Positions 9,876 through 17,599 of a DNA stretch of 64,000 bases are shown one piece after another. Made by a program: the position numbers and the translations under genes. The notes beneath the pieces are model-generated. The model had not been told where the DNA came from, made no database searches, and saw only the letters and a program-made list of their open reading frames with translations. Location of the stretch: contig NZ_JADOEP010000002.1 of the NCBI RefSeq assembly GCF_016745275.1, positions 217,409 through 281,408 of the forward strand. Direction: 5' to 3'. This stretch comes from Enterococcus sp. BWB1-3. GTDB lineage: Bacteria > Bacillota > Bacilli > Lactobacillales > Enterococcaceae. The first letter of the stretch is position 1; the number at the start of each line of letters is the position of its first letter.

Positions 9876-10241
9876 TTACTTTTTCGCACGTTTTTCTCGT
9901 GTCTTTTTAATTGCGTTTGCGACTTCTAGCATTTTCATTTGATCAATTTTCCATTGAGGGAGCTCTTCTTTTTGCTTAGTATATCCAGTCTCTTGGACCC
10001 CTAATATCGGAAAAGCAGCTGCCTGTTTTGGCATTTTCTGCGGTGCATGGACCGAATAACTTGTTAAGTTCGCTTGAGCATAAGCCAACTGTGCTTGTTC
10101 CTTCAGTTCCTGAATCCGATTTTCTTTATAAGCTTCCACCTCTCGGATAATCTCTTGATAAGACAAGGACCAAAACCGATCTGCTTTAATTCCACATCGA
10201 ATAGCTATCGGTTCCATATCCTCAAAGAGTTCGCTCAACAT
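9876..10241 (-). CDS. Tail assembly chaperone, second frame (gpT-like)
   Basis: 121 residues, charged and helical, between the first chaperone and the tape measure. It is the -1 frame extension of the upstream chaperone: that frame stays open from the TTTTTTC heptamer at 10352-10358 through to this ORF. The real product is therefore probably a 261-residue fusion, and independent initiation at 10241 may not be used. The equivalent lambda gpG/gpGT pair coats the tape measure during tail assembly. Confidence 0.8.
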   Translation of the reverse strand: MLSELFEDMEPIAIRCGIKADRFWSLSYQEIIREVEAYKENRIQELKEQAQLAYAQANLTSYSVHAPQKMPKQAAAFPILGVQETGYTKQKEELPQWKIDQMKMLEVANAIKKTREKRAKK

Positions 10242-10252
10242 TAAGTATTCTT

Positions 10253-10660
10253 TTACAGGAGGCTGTCCTCTTGTTCCGGAACTTGTTCCGCTTCTTTGAT
10301 CAGACTGATGTTTGTCCCATGTTGTGACTCTTCTGCCGTTTTCTTCTTGCCGAAAAAACCAGCATCCTCAATCAACTGCTGAGCAAACTCTAACAGATCC
10401 ATGAAGTCTCCACCGTTGTCACAATATTCATCGAACAAATCCGGCATTTCTTGCATTTTTAAATTATGCGTTAATCGAGTAGCGCTACAATGGATCAATG
10501 TCAAAAGTTCCCCTAATCGTGGAAAATCCATTTTCATATCCGCCGTCATAAATAATTTTATTGGGTTCTTTTTAGCGACCCGCTCAAATTCTACAATTGC
10601 ATTCCCGTCTAATTTACAAGTCAATTCTTTCTTTCCAAAGTTCAATTTACGTGCTTGCAT
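10253..10660 (-). CDS. Tail assembly chaperone, first frame (gpG-like)
   Basis: 135 residues, directly after the major tail protein gene and its terminator. The start MQARKLNFGKKELTCKLDGN and the later EYCDNGGDFMDLLEFA resemble the small tail chaperones of Gram-positive siphoviruses. AGGAGG precedes the ATG. Near residue 103 a T-TTT-TTC heptamer allows -1 slippage into the next ORF to make the longer gpGT-like form. The two forms, made in a fixed ratio, normally bind the tape measure and recruit tail tube subunits. Confidence 0.85.
   Translation of the reverse strand: MQARKLNFGKKELTCKLDGNAIVEFERVAKKNPIKLFMTADMKMDFPRLGELLTLIHCSATRLTHNLKMQEMPDLFDEYCDNGGDFMDLLEFAQQLIEDAGFFGKKKTAEESQHGTNISLIKEAEQVPEQEDSLL
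10352..10358 (-). promoter_or_regulatory. Programmed -1 ribosomal frameshift site
   Basis: On the minus strand the codons GGT TTT TTC contain the slippery heptamer T-TTT-TTC. Slipping back one base gives CGG CAA GAA and an open frame of 37 codons that joins the downstream chaperone ORF in phase. The zero frame instead stops at 10253 after 32 more codons. Confidence 0.8.
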
Positions 10661-10695
10661 ACAATATTCCTCCTAGGTTTTAAGTAAAAATAAAA

Positions 10696-10711
10696 ACCGG
10701 ATTTCTCCGGT
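10696..10711 (-). terminator. Intrinsic terminator after the major tail gene
   Basis: On the minus strand a 6-bp stem ACCGGA/TCCGGT closed by a GAAA tetraloop is followed by a T-rich tract (TTTTTATTTTTA). It lies between the major tail protein and the chaperones, and so would let the tube protein be made in excess of downstream tail proteins. Confidence 0.75.
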
Positions 10712-10728
10712 CTTATTGATTTATGCCA

Positions 10729-11160
10729 TTATGCCACTGGTACGAAATCAGGTCCTGCTGACACTACAACTGACAGTGTAAACGTCAGAGCACCATTCAC
10801 CTCAGCTCCGCCCATTTTTACAGCTGCTTCACCTGTAAAGTCAAAGGTACTGCCATCCGGAAATTTAACTTGCCAGTTCACTTGACCACCTGTTTCTGCC
10901 ACAGTGTTTAATTCGTCATAAACAGTTGCATCATACAAAATACCGAACTGTAATGTGTCCGTATCTTGCAATCCTTTAATATATGTCTTCTTTGAATCTG
11001 CCAAGGTTGTCGTTTCTACTTGATCAGGATCGGACCCTAATTCCGGAGTGCTTTGTAAGCCGACGACCTCCGTAAAAGTTGGCGCACCGCCAACTTTGTA
11101 ACTCAAAGTGGTATCTTTAGACAATAAGCCTGCAAATAGCTGTAAATCCATTTTTTTCAT
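10729..11160 (-). CDS. Major tail (tube) protein
   Basis: 143 residues with an acidic, beta-rich composition and the ending TFTLSVVVSAGPDF, typical of siphovirus tube proteins. It lies between the tail completion genes and the chaperones. AGGAGG precedes the start. The N-terminus MKKMDLQLFAG carries the same LQLFA motif as enterococcal ribosomal protein L27, the known cut site of the Prp protease; a Prp-like gene lies in this phage at 17312. The first nine residues may therefore be removed in the virion (inference). Confidence 0.88.
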   Translation of the reverse strand: MKKMDLQLFAGLLSKDTTLSYKVGGAPTFTEVVGLQSTPELGSDPDQVETTTLADSKKTYIKGLQDTDTLQFGILYDATVYDELNTVAETGGQVNWQVKFPDGSTFDFTGEAAVKMGGAEVNGALTFTLSVVVSAGPDFVPVA

Positions 11161-11171
11161 ATTACTTCCTC

Positions 11172-11540
11172 CTAGTTTCGTGTAATTTGCAATGTGCGGT
11201 TATTGACCACTCCGCTTACGGTAATAATTTTTCTGTTTAAATTTTTGATGTTTGCATCTTTTACTCGAACGTCTGAAAAGCCCATTTGATTTATTGCTTG
11301 TTGGACACTCTCAGCAATCCGACCAATACCAGATTTATTTGTAAAAAGTTCAATCGTAATTGTCCATTGTGTTAAGAATTCGACTGTACTCTTATTTTTT
11401 CCAGCAGGTCTGGATTCGCAAGAATAAACCGCACAAGGCAACACTTTCCAATTTTCCGGATAAGTAGCAGCAACCGCTTTGATTTCTTCAATCTCCTTTA
11501 ACGCTGCTACAATATCCGCTCGGATACTATAACGACTCAT
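11172..11540 (-). CDS. Tail terminator / completion protein
   Basis: 122 residues from the ATG at 11540 (MSRYSIRADI); an upstream TTG at 11555 is an alternative and would overlap the previous gene. Size, alpha/beta pattern (WTITIELFTN, then QQAINQMGF) and position between the HK97 gp10-like neck gene and the tube gene fit the tail terminator that caps the tube and joins it to the head. The call rests on gene order more than on sequence. Confidence 0.6.
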   Translation of the reverse strand: MSRYSIRADIVAALKEIEEIKAVAATYPENWKVLPCAVYSCESRPAGKNKSTVEFLTQWTITIELFTNKSGIGRIAESVQQAINQMGFSDVRVKDANIKNLNRKIITVSGVVNNRTLQITRN

Positions 11541-11544
11541 TCCA

Positions 11545-12090
11545 TCAGTCGGCAAGGTCTCTCACCGCCTTGTCAATATGTTCTGCGTAAACTTCCTCGG
11601 CATACTCCGATACCTCTTTTAGCGCTGGGTATAGCGCTGGATGAGCAGGCTGTCCTCGTGTCATATAAAATTCAGTTCCTTGAATCTCAATGACTGGCAT
11701 TCCGTAAAGTGCATTTAAATCTCGATCGACAGAATCGACAGGAAAGAACCAACGTCCTTGTGTATAAACAGGGTTGATACCTTCCGGCAAGTCCTTTTGC
11801 GATTCTTGGCCAACTTCACCAGTACCAAATTCAAAGAAAATGGCTTGCATCTTATCCGACCAGACTCGACCAACAATTTTATTCCCACCCGTCACCACTA
11901 CTTCATTCTGATAAGAACCTGCTAACTCACCAGACGAGTGTTTCGCTGAACTTTGAATAGATAGCTGTGTTTTGCTTAAAACGTCATCTGTGAGCTCCCA
12001 AGTGGCATCCTTAGAAGCTTGTTCGATAGCCTTTGGCAAATTATTCAGCTTTGCCAGTAACGATTCTTTACCTCGAACAGTAACGCCCAT
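11545..12090 (-). CDS. HK97 gp10-like neck / tail completion protein
   Basis: 181 residues. The segment FFEFGTGEVG and the later RGQPAHPALYPAL are hallmark motifs of the HK97 gp10-like family, which acts at the head-tail joint. The N-terminal helix (SLLAKLNNLPKAIEQASKDA) also fits. The gene lies among the connector genes and directly abuts the small protein upstream. Confidence 0.85.
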   Translation of the reverse strand: MGVTVRGKESLLAKLNNLPKAIEQASKDATWELTDDVLSKTQLSIQSSAKHSSGELAGSYQNEVVVTGGNKIVGRVWSDKMQAIFFEFGTGEVGQESQKDLPEGINPVYTQGRWFFPVDSVDRDLNALYGMPVIEIQGTEFYMTRGQPAHPALYPALKEVSEYAEEVYAEHIDKAVRDLAD

Positions 12091-12273
12091 CTAATCACCT
12101 TCTGTCGCTTTCCTAATAAAAGATGAACGATTCTTTGAAGGAGACAAAAGTTCTTTTACACGATCCTTATCAGGCTTGCCATTTCCTGCAGGGTATACAT
12201 CGTCCTTTTTGTAGTTGTGCCCTCCATTTTTAGAATCATTAAATGGACGTAATACTTTATATTTTTCAGTCAC
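12091..12273 (-). CDS. Small head-region protein, paralogue of the 12975 gene
   Basis: 60 residues starting at GTG after GGAGGCGAG. It lines up along its length with the first half of the protein at 12975-13283: YKVLRPFNDSKNGGHNYKKD against YIVKSQFIENGHLFKVGD, and RVKELLSPSKNRSSFIRK against RIKHLLSPFAHNDFSFIEK. It is thus a duplicated domain without the HeH-like tail. Function is unknown; both copies flank the connector genes. Confidence 0.65.
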   Translation of the reverse strand: MTEKYKVLRPFNDSKNGGHNYKKDDVYPAGNGKPDKDRVKELLSPSKNRSSFIRKATEGD

Positions 12274-12288
12274 AATCTCGCCTCCAAT

Positions 12289-12630
12289 CTATAATCTTTC
12301 AAGTGTGACATTAACATGAGCCGAAAAAGTTTGAATAGCAATGATTTCAAAATCGGGCTTTTCTTCTTTCCCAACATATAAGCAGATGCCATCTTTTTCA
12401 TTTTTTCCCTCTTTAATTTTGTCGCCTTGGTATTTGCATGATTTGATATAAGGTAGACGTTCACCATAGGTAGCTGCATCCGTTTTCCCTCCAGCTGATT
12501 GCACATTCATTTCGAGTTCCTTTGATTCGTCAGCGTATTCTGTAACTTCTTCACCTTCTTCATCAATTGAGACTATTCGCTGTTTCAAATAGACCGTTTC
12601 AAGATCCTTCTCTCTCAGGCGCATACTCAT
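12289..12630 (-). CDS. Head closure / head-tail joining protein candidate
   Basis: 113 residues, predicted beta-rich (ETVYLKQRIVSIDEEGEEV, then FEIIAIQTFSAHVNVTLERL). It occupies the slot of the stopper/head-closure protein, between the connector (4-base overlap) and gp10-like genes. No family-defining motif is visible; the call is from conserved gene order in siphoviruses of this type. Confidence 0.55.
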   Translation of the reverse strand: MSMRLREKDLETVYLKQRIVSIDEEGEEVTEYADESKELEMNVQSAGGKTDAATYGERLPYIKSCKYQGDKIKEGKNEKDGICLYVGKEEKPDFEIIAIQTFSAHVNVTLERL

Positions 12631-12959
12631 AAGGTCCTCACCGTCGCTAAACGATATTTGTTGAGTTTTACTCTAATTTTGGACGGGAGCCCAACCTCAA
12701 AAGATTGGGAGACACCACCCTCACTCCTAGCAGTCTCTCCCTCATTTCCTTCCATATTCAAATTGAAAATATAAAGTTCTTTTACTGAAATAGCCATATT
12801 TCCTGTTAATGTATCACGGTTACAGTAATCAAGAACTTCAAGTAATGCGTGTTCTAAATCATCCTTAAGAACCAATTTTTCTGTTTCATCAGTGATAGAA
12901 TACTTTCTCTCCAGCTGTCCCTGTATCTTATCTAAAGCGATTTGATTTGTTTGATTCAT
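12627..12959 (-). CDS. Head-tail connector (adaptor) protein
   Basis: 110 residues, helical N-terminus (DKIQGQLERKYSITD, then LEHALLEVLDYCNRD) as in gp6/gp15-like adaptors that dock under the portal. It directly follows the capsid and the HeH-domain gene and overlaps the head-closure gene by 4 bases. The fit of length, helical pattern and position is good, but sequence motifs are weak. Confidence 0.65.
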   Translation of the reverse strand: MNQTNQIALDKIQGQLERKYSITDETEKLVLKDDLEHALLEVLDYCNRDTLTGNMAISVKELYIFNLNMEGNEGETARSEGGVSQSFEVGLPSKIRVKLNKYRLATVRTL

Positions 12960-12974
12960 AAGATATCACCCTTT

Positions 12975-13283
12975 TTACAAAGAAGTAATTCCGGCATTCA
13001 GCAACAATTCAATAATTTCTTCTCTTGTTACTTCTTCTGGAACTTCAATCTCTTTTTCTTTTGCAAGCTTTCTCAACTGAGTTTCTCTTACACCTTTAAA
13101 AGGCGATTCATCATCCTTTTTCTCTTCACATTTTTCAATAAAACTAAAATCATTGTGAGCAAAAGGGGATAATAAATGTTTGATTCTTTCATCATCCACT
13201 GCTTGTTCATCGAGTGGATACAAGTCGCCGACTTTGAATAAGTGACCATTTTCAATGAATTGTGATTTAACAATATATGACAT
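12975..13283 (-). CDS. Head-region protein with HeH/LEM-like C-terminus
   Basis: 102 residues. The first 60 residues share a domain with the gene at 12091. The tail (RETQLRKLAKEKEIEVPEEV, then TREEIIELLLNAG) looks like the short helix-extended-helix (HeH/SAP/Rho-N-like) module seen on phage head proteins, which may contact nucleic acid. It lies right after the major capsid gene. Its exact role is unknown. Confidence 0.65.
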   Translation of the reverse strand: MSYIVKSQFIENGHLFKVGDLYPLDEQAVDDERIKHLLSPFAHNDFSFIEKCEEKKDDESPFKGVRETQLRKLAKEKEIEVPEEVTREEIIELLLNAGITSL

Positions 13284-13293
13284 AATAATCCTC

Positions 13294-14397
13294 CTATGGT
13301 TGTGCTACAGCATCAAGAATGAAAACTTTTTCCATGTTTTCAAATGTAGGTAAAGAAGTCATGGAAACTTTCGTTTCAACTTGAACTGGATCATCTTGAT
13401 GCATTGTCGTAACTGCCACACCAGTGTCTACAATAGAAACATTAGATTTCCCACTGGTCATCAAATCAGATTCCTCTGGAGTAATTGCGAAGGCTGTATT
13501 GCCTAACGGTGTCCCTGGTAATAATGCAAACTTTTGATCCGGAACATATTTAACCCCATTCCCTGATTCATCCTCATAAAGTTTGTCATAAACAACAACA
13601 TCCAGTCCAAGTTCTTCACGCAAATACTGCAACACTTTCTGTCTGCCAAGAATAATGTCTCCCCCGCCAAATACAGAAATAGTTTTGTTAATTTTTGTAT
13701 TGGCAACAATTTGATTTAACGTAACTAAATTAGTGACAGCTCTCGTCGGCGTTTCTCCTGTATCCAATTCAATTTGTTCCTTAGCACGCTGAATGTCAAG
13801 AATAGGATTTGATTCGATTGAATCAGACCAAGAAATGGAAGCATTCCCCATATGCTTCGGATTAAACTCATAATCAAGTTCGTATTTCATACCGTTTCCT
13901 TCGACCTCTGCTTTTCCAGTCATTAACAACTGCATTCTCATTACTTCACGAGTAACAGCAGCGCCTAACACCAATTCTGTAATATCATCAAAAATCTTAT
14001 TCAAAATAGTATCAATCATTATTTGATTACCGGAAGCAAGAACCAAGTTTAACTGTTGCCGTAAGTCCTCATCCACATACTTAGATTCCTTAAAGAAACC
14101 TAGTTTTGTCAATACCGTATCGAATTCTTTCCGACCACGAGGAACAGCCTTTGCACCAAAAGCTGAAGGTTTCAACAATTTAGGCGCTCCAGTTCCACCT
14201 TTTGCCCACTTTATTTCTGTCCCAATCTGCTTAGTATTTGGAAATAGTTCTTCTCCCAAAAACGGTGGCAATGTTTGAAGTTTTTCTGTCCAATATGCTG
14301 CAATCTCCGGAGAAGTGACAAAATCATAAATTGATTGTCCAGAAAACATTTGTAAATTCATTTCGCTACCAATATTTGCTAATACTTTTTTACCCAT
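13294..14397 (-). CDS. Major capsid protein (phage capsid E family)
   Basis: 367 residues from the ATG at 14397 with AGGAGGG six bases upstream. The fold class is suggested by GQSIYDFVTSPEIAAYW, the long basic P-rich loop (KWAKGGTGAPKLLKPSAFGA) and the repeated strand/helix pattern, typical of HK97-fold Phage_cap_E proteins. It follows scaffold and decoration genes in the usual order. The N-terminus MGKKVLANIGSEMNLQMFSG contains a Prp-type motif (NLQMF-S), so the first 18 residues may be trimmed during assembly (inference). Confidence 0.9.
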   Translation of the reverse strand: MGKKVLANIGSEMNLQMFSGQSIYDFVTSPEIAAYWTEKLQTLPPFLGEELFPNTKQIGTEIKWAKGGTGAPKLLKPSAFGAKAVPRGRKEFDTVLTKLGFFKESKYVDEDLRQQLNLVLASGNQIMIDTILNKIFDDITELVLGAAVTREVMRMQLLMTGKAEVEGNGMKYELDYEFNPKHMGNASISWSDSIESNPILDIQRAKEQIELDTGETPTRAVTNLVTLNQIVANTKINKTISVFGGGDIILGRQKVLQYLREELGLDVVVYDKLYEDESGNGVKYVPDQKFALLPGTPLGNTAFAITPEESDLMTSGKSNVSIVDTGVAVTTMHQDDPVQVETKVSMTSLPTFENMEKVFILDAVAQP

Positions 14398-14408
14398 CAA
14401 AATCCCTC

Positions 14409-14801
14409 CTATGCATTCCGCTTAACGAAAGTAATTTTTCCGTCTAAAGCTGCTTTAACGTTGTCATCAATTTCAACACTGGATGCTAAACGCTTTTCAT
14501 TTACAAAACCAAATACCAAAACTGTTCCGTTTTGAGTACCAGCTGTAACATCTACTTCATACAACAATACTCCTTGAATTTCTTCAATATTTGTTGTCAT
14601 CTGTAATTCAGCCATTTCATTATCTAAAAAATCATCCGCCCCTCCAACAGGAGTGCCAGCTGGAATAATTTTCCGACCATTACTATCAGCTGTTATGTCA
14701 GTATCATTAATCTGTGCACCAAAAGCTTGAAACAATACTGTATTTGCTAAAATCTGTTTGCGGTTCTCTCCTTTAGTAACAACAGTTCCCATCTTTGCCA
14801 T
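14409..14801 (-). CDS. Head decoration-like protein
   Basis: 130 residues between scaffold and capsid genes. The segments IIPAGTPVGGADDFLDN and GVLLYEVDVTAGTQNGTVLV, with FGFVNEKRL, match the small capsid decoration/head-fibre proteins that accompany E-family capsids in Gram-positive phages. It is expected to sit on the outside of the capsid lattice. No Prp-type N-terminal motif is present here. Confidence 0.7.
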   Translation of the reverse strand: MAKMGTVVTKGENRKQILANTVLFQAFGAQINDTDITADSNGRKIIPAGTPVGGADDFLDNEMAELQMTTNIEEIQGVLLYEVDVTAGTQNGTVLVFGFVNEKRLASSVEIDDNVKAALDGKITFVKRNA

Positions 14802-14812
14802 TGTAGTTCCTC

Positions 14813-15460
14813 CTAATTATTAAAGAATTTACTTTCTGTTTGTTGATTTAAATTTTGTTTTGCCAAACGTTGACCTGTTGAACCAACTTCATTTCCGCCC
14901 GTTCTGCTATTAAACGAACCAGGAGCACCAGCAGAATGAGCCAGACGTTTGTTTACAGCCTCCTCAACAGATTCTTGGAAAGACTTGCTTAATTCTTTGT
15001 AGGCTTCTTCCAATTGTTCAGGATCGCCACCACAAAGAGGAGCAAGCGTTTTGGAAAGAGAACTTGGTAACTGATCATCTGTCAGTCGCTTGATAATAGA
15101 TGTTTCATCTCTATCTCTTTGAATAGCTTGACGCTCTTTAGCCAGTTGCTCCTTCTCTTTATCCAGCTCATATTTCGCTTGTTCTTCAGCAGTCATTTTC
15201 CCTTTTCGCTCAGCTTCTTTGATTCGTTCCTGAGCTTCAACATCCCATTTGTTTCGAGCAGTTGTTAATGATTTCTCAAGTTTCTTGTCGATATACGAAT
15301 CTAGCTCAGATTGACTAGAGAACTTTATTTCACCTTCTCCAGCACCATCATCAGAACCACCTGGCTCTCCACCGGCTCCGTCCCCCCCGCTACCATCAGT
15401 AAATAGTTGCAGGTTTAATTCCAAATAATCTTTACATTTACTTAAAACAAAAGTTTTCAT
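14813..15460 (-). CDS. Phage scaffold protein (DUF4355-like)
   Basis: 215 residues from the ATG at 15460 (GAGGAG site). There is a glycine/aspartate-rich linker near residues 22-42. A long charged coiled coil follows (KKLEKSLTTARNKWDVEAQE and on), then a flexible C-terminus ending KFFNN. This is the usual scaffold architecture upstream of the capsid gene. The N-terminus contains LELNLQLFTDG, a Prp-type cleavage motif like that of Staphylococcus phage 80alpha scaffold. Removal of about 20 residues is predicted. Confidence 0.83.
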   Translation of the reverse strand: MKTFVLSKCKDYLELNLQLFTDGSGGDGAGGEPGGSDDGAGEGEIKFSSQSELDSYIDKKLEKSLTTARNKWDVEAQERIKEAERKGKMTAEEQAKYELDKEKEQLAKERQAIQRDRDETSIIKRLTDDQLPSSLSKTLAPLCGGDPEQLEEAYKELSKSFQESVEEAVNKRLAHSAGAPGSFNSRTGGNEVGSTGQRLAKQNLNQQTESKFFNN

Positions 15461-15507
15461 AAATCTTACTCTCCTCTTCCCATGCACAAATAAACGACAT
15501 CACAAAA

Positions 15508-15543
15508 AGCACTCCATCCACGAGATTTCCCAGACACAGTGCT
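15508..15543 (-). terminator. Weak hairpin between Tad2-like genes and scaffold
   Basis: Arms AGCACT (15508-15513) and AGTGCT (15538-15543) with a long loop, followed on the minus strand by TTTTTGTG. It may be a weak terminator or processing site in the 160-base gap before the scaffold gene. The stem is only 6 bp. Confidence 0.3.
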
Positions 15544-15651
15544 AAAATATTGCTTATTCAATTTATTCCCACATACGATTTTAGTTGTCTCACTTAATAT
15601 TTAAAGCCCCAAGTAGGCAATGGGCTAACAGATAGGATGATATACCAATAG

Positions 15652-15924
15652 CTATCTAATAATCTCCCAATCATCTGCAAAAATATCTCCAATGCTTGGC
15701 ACCCACATAGAATGAGAATTATCAGCATTCTTTATTTGTAAATAAGGCGCCACTTTGAATAAGTCTCCTTCTTTCATACTCCAAGCTTCAGCTGTCTGTT
15801 TATTGCATGGTATACCTTCCGGATATCCTTTTTGCATTACAATGAACATCCCTTTTCCATTCCAACCTAATCGAAATGCTTTTTCTCCAGATTTAATTAA
15901 TGGTAATATTCTCTCGAAATTCAT
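15652..15924 (-). CDS. tad2: Tad2-like protein (DUF2829), candidate anti-Thoeris
   Basis: 90 residues from the ATG at 15924, with GGGAGGT upstream and the stop of the previous gene overlapping the start (TAATG). It has the DUF2829 pattern: an R-x-GWNGKGMF block, GYPEGI, A-x-W, then VAPYLQ, a W-V-P-S-I-D stretch and the ending FADDWEII. DUF2829 is the domain of Tad2, which sequesters the cyclic ADP-ribose signal of Thoeris immunity. It sits inside the head gene cluster next to a diverged second copy. Function is known only for other family members. Confidence 0.8.
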   Translation of the reverse strand: MNFERILPLIKSGEKAFRLGWNGKGMFIVMQKGYPEGIPCNKQTAEAWSMKEGDLFKVAPYLQIKNADNSHSMWVPSIGDIFADDWEIIR

Positions 15925-16136
15925 TATTCTACTACCTCCCAATCATCAGCGAACAATTCAATATTTGTTTCTCTCCAAGGAACTCGACCAAAGCGGCTTT
16001 CTACGTATAAATAAGGAGCTGTCATTTTACTGTGTTCATCAGGAAACTGAGCTTTAATAACAACATCTTTCTCCCACTGAGGCAGTCTCATCCCTTTACC
16101 TGTTTTAACTTGTTCAAATGCTTGTCCAAAATTCAT
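15924..16136 (-). CDS. Diverged second Tad2-like (DUF2829) protein
   Basis: 70 residues. It keeps the outline of the downstream copy (MNFGQAFEQVKTGKGMRLPQ, then W, then TAPYLYVE, then FADDWEVVE) but lost the WNGKGMF block (QWEKDVVIKAQ instead) and the central loop is shorter. Start and stop overlap with the next gene suggest coupled expression. It could bind a different nucleotide signal or be a subunit partner. Both ideas are inference. Confidence 0.65.
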   Translation of the reverse strand: MNFGQAFEQVKTGKGMRLPQWEKDVVIKAQFPDEHSKMTAPYLYVESRFGRVPWRETNIELFADDWEVVE

Positions 16137-16159
16137 CCTAATTCCTTCTTTCTATCATT

Positions 16160-17299
16160 TTATGCTGCTTTAAGCTTTTTCTTTTGTTTTTCAATTTCTT
16201 CCTGCGAATACCTCTTTTTGAGAATATTCATCCATCCATCATAAGTAGCAGATTGCTTAATTGTAAATGTTTCATTTGATATTGGATCATTGGCAGTTCT
16301 TATCCCTTTGGTTGTTCTTTCGCCGTGATAAGCAATAACGACTGTTCTGCACCATGGATGGAAGGGCGGGTAATTCCCTTTTTCTCCATTGACTACTGCT
16401 TCAGAAACTTTATAGACTTTGTCTTCTCTACTTTTTTTCTGACATATTTTTGATGTTCGGAGATCCAACACGACTACTAACTTGTAATGCTTTACACCTC
16501 GTGATTCCCATGCCTTCAATTTTGCTTGATTGGCCATATAATTTGCTTCGGTTCTAATCAAACGCCTTGCGACATTAATTGAACGATCAAATTCTTTTGC
16601 GATAGCTTTTGCCATTTCGAACTCAGACATTCCAGAAAGAGCTTCAACAGTGAATAGCTCTTCTAATCGCTTGGCTAGAGCCTCAGTGTCTCCCCATATT
16701 CGTTCAGAATAGTTAGAACCTAGCCACCTGGACTCTAATATGGTTCTTGTCTTTTGAATAGGAAGCTCTTTAAACTCATAAGTTCTATTTTTATTCCAAA
16801 TTTCAAAGATTATGCCTTTATTACTAAGCTCGTGAACAAATTCTTCTGCCAAAGTGTCGTTGTAAGCTTCATGAATTTCAGAAATAAAAAAATCAGTAGT
16901 TTTGTTCAACTGAACATTAGCTACCCGATTCACCGTAATATGCATTTTTCCTTTTAAATCATCTAACCGAGTGATTCTACCTTTGGCTGCTAAAGCATTC
17001 AAAGTTCGTTTTGCTGATTGTTGTAATTCCGGATCAACTATCTTTTTTGCTATTGTTTGTAATTCTACTAAGCTACTTGGTGAAACTGATTCGTTCAAGA
17101 TGCGTTTAAATTCGCTTGTTTCAAAACTATTTTTATTTTTCACTCGATTAAAAATCTTTTTTACCTGCGACGTAAGATAGTCCTGAGCTTTTAGATAAGC
17201 ATTAGTAATTACTTGCTCGATATTATCTGTCCTAACTTGCGAAGCTTGTTCTTGTTTTAATGCTCTTTTTTTCCAGTAGGATAACTTTTTTTGAGCCAT
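16160..17299 (-). CDS. Minor head protein (SPP1 gp7 / Mu gpF type)
   Basis: 379 residues. The C-terminal half carries the Mu F-like pattern: RRLIRTEANYMANQAKL, then VLDLRTSKICQKK, then YPPFHPWCRTVVIAYH. The N-terminal half is basic and helical. Such proteins enter the procapsid with the portal and are needed for DNA delivery. It lies after the portal and Prp-like genes, in the expected order. Confidence 0.88.
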   Translation of the reverse strand: MAQKKLSYWKKRALKQEQASQVRTDNIEQVITNAYLKAQDYLTSQVKKIFNRVKNKNSFETSEFKRILNESVSPSSLVELQTIAKKIVDPELQQSAKRTLNALAAKGRITRLDDLKGKMHITVNRVANVQLNKTTDFFISEIHEAYNDTLAEEFVHELSNKGIIFEIWNKNRTYEFKELPIQKTRTILESRWLGSNYSERIWGDTEALAKRLEELFTVEALSGMSEFEMAKAIAKEFDRSINVARRLIRTEANYMANQAKLKAWESRGVKHYKLVVVLDLRTSKICQKKSREDKVYKVSEAVVNGEKGNYPPFHPWCRTVVIAYHGERTTKGIRTANDPISNETFTIKQSATYDGWMNILKKRYSQEEIEKQKKKLKAA

Positions 17300-17311
17300 G
17301 ATCCTGCCCTC

Positions 17312-17599
17312 TTATTCTGTAATAACCTTAACGTTATCGGGGTATTGTTCAGCAATTTGTTGCAATCCTTGGTAGAGTGTTTCGGTTAACAATTGAGCAT
17401 CTTCGTTTTCTGACACAATAAAGAGGTTATCTATTTGATTAACTCCATTTCGCAGCATAAGCATGTTTGAGATCGTTACAAACAAAGCTGAAACAGCTGA
17501 ACATACAATATCTGTTCCATGTTCGCTATGGTTTGCATGACCAGTTAACTGATAAGAAATAAACTGCTCCTTTTCTGCTTTAAATTTTGCTTTAATCAT
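17312..17599 (-). CDS. prp: Prp-like cysteine protease encoded by the phage
   Basis: 95 residues from the ATG at 17599 (an ATG at 17608 is possible). It has the Prp signature GHANHSEHG-TDIVCSAVSAL, giving His21 and Cys33 as the catalytic pair, followed by the family C-terminus. Host Prp cuts the N-terminal extension of ribosomal protein L27 and, in phage 80alpha, of capsid and scaffold. The gene overlaps portal exon 2 by 8 bases and precedes the minor head gene. Three virion proteins here carry the matching LQLF/LQMF motif, so it is probably a dedicated virion-maturation protease. Confidence 0.85.
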   Translation of the reverse strand: MIKAKFKAEKEQFISYQLTGHANHSEHGTDIVCSAVSALFVTISNMLMLRNGVNQIDNLFIVSENEDAQLLTETLYQGLQQIAEQYPDNVKVITE

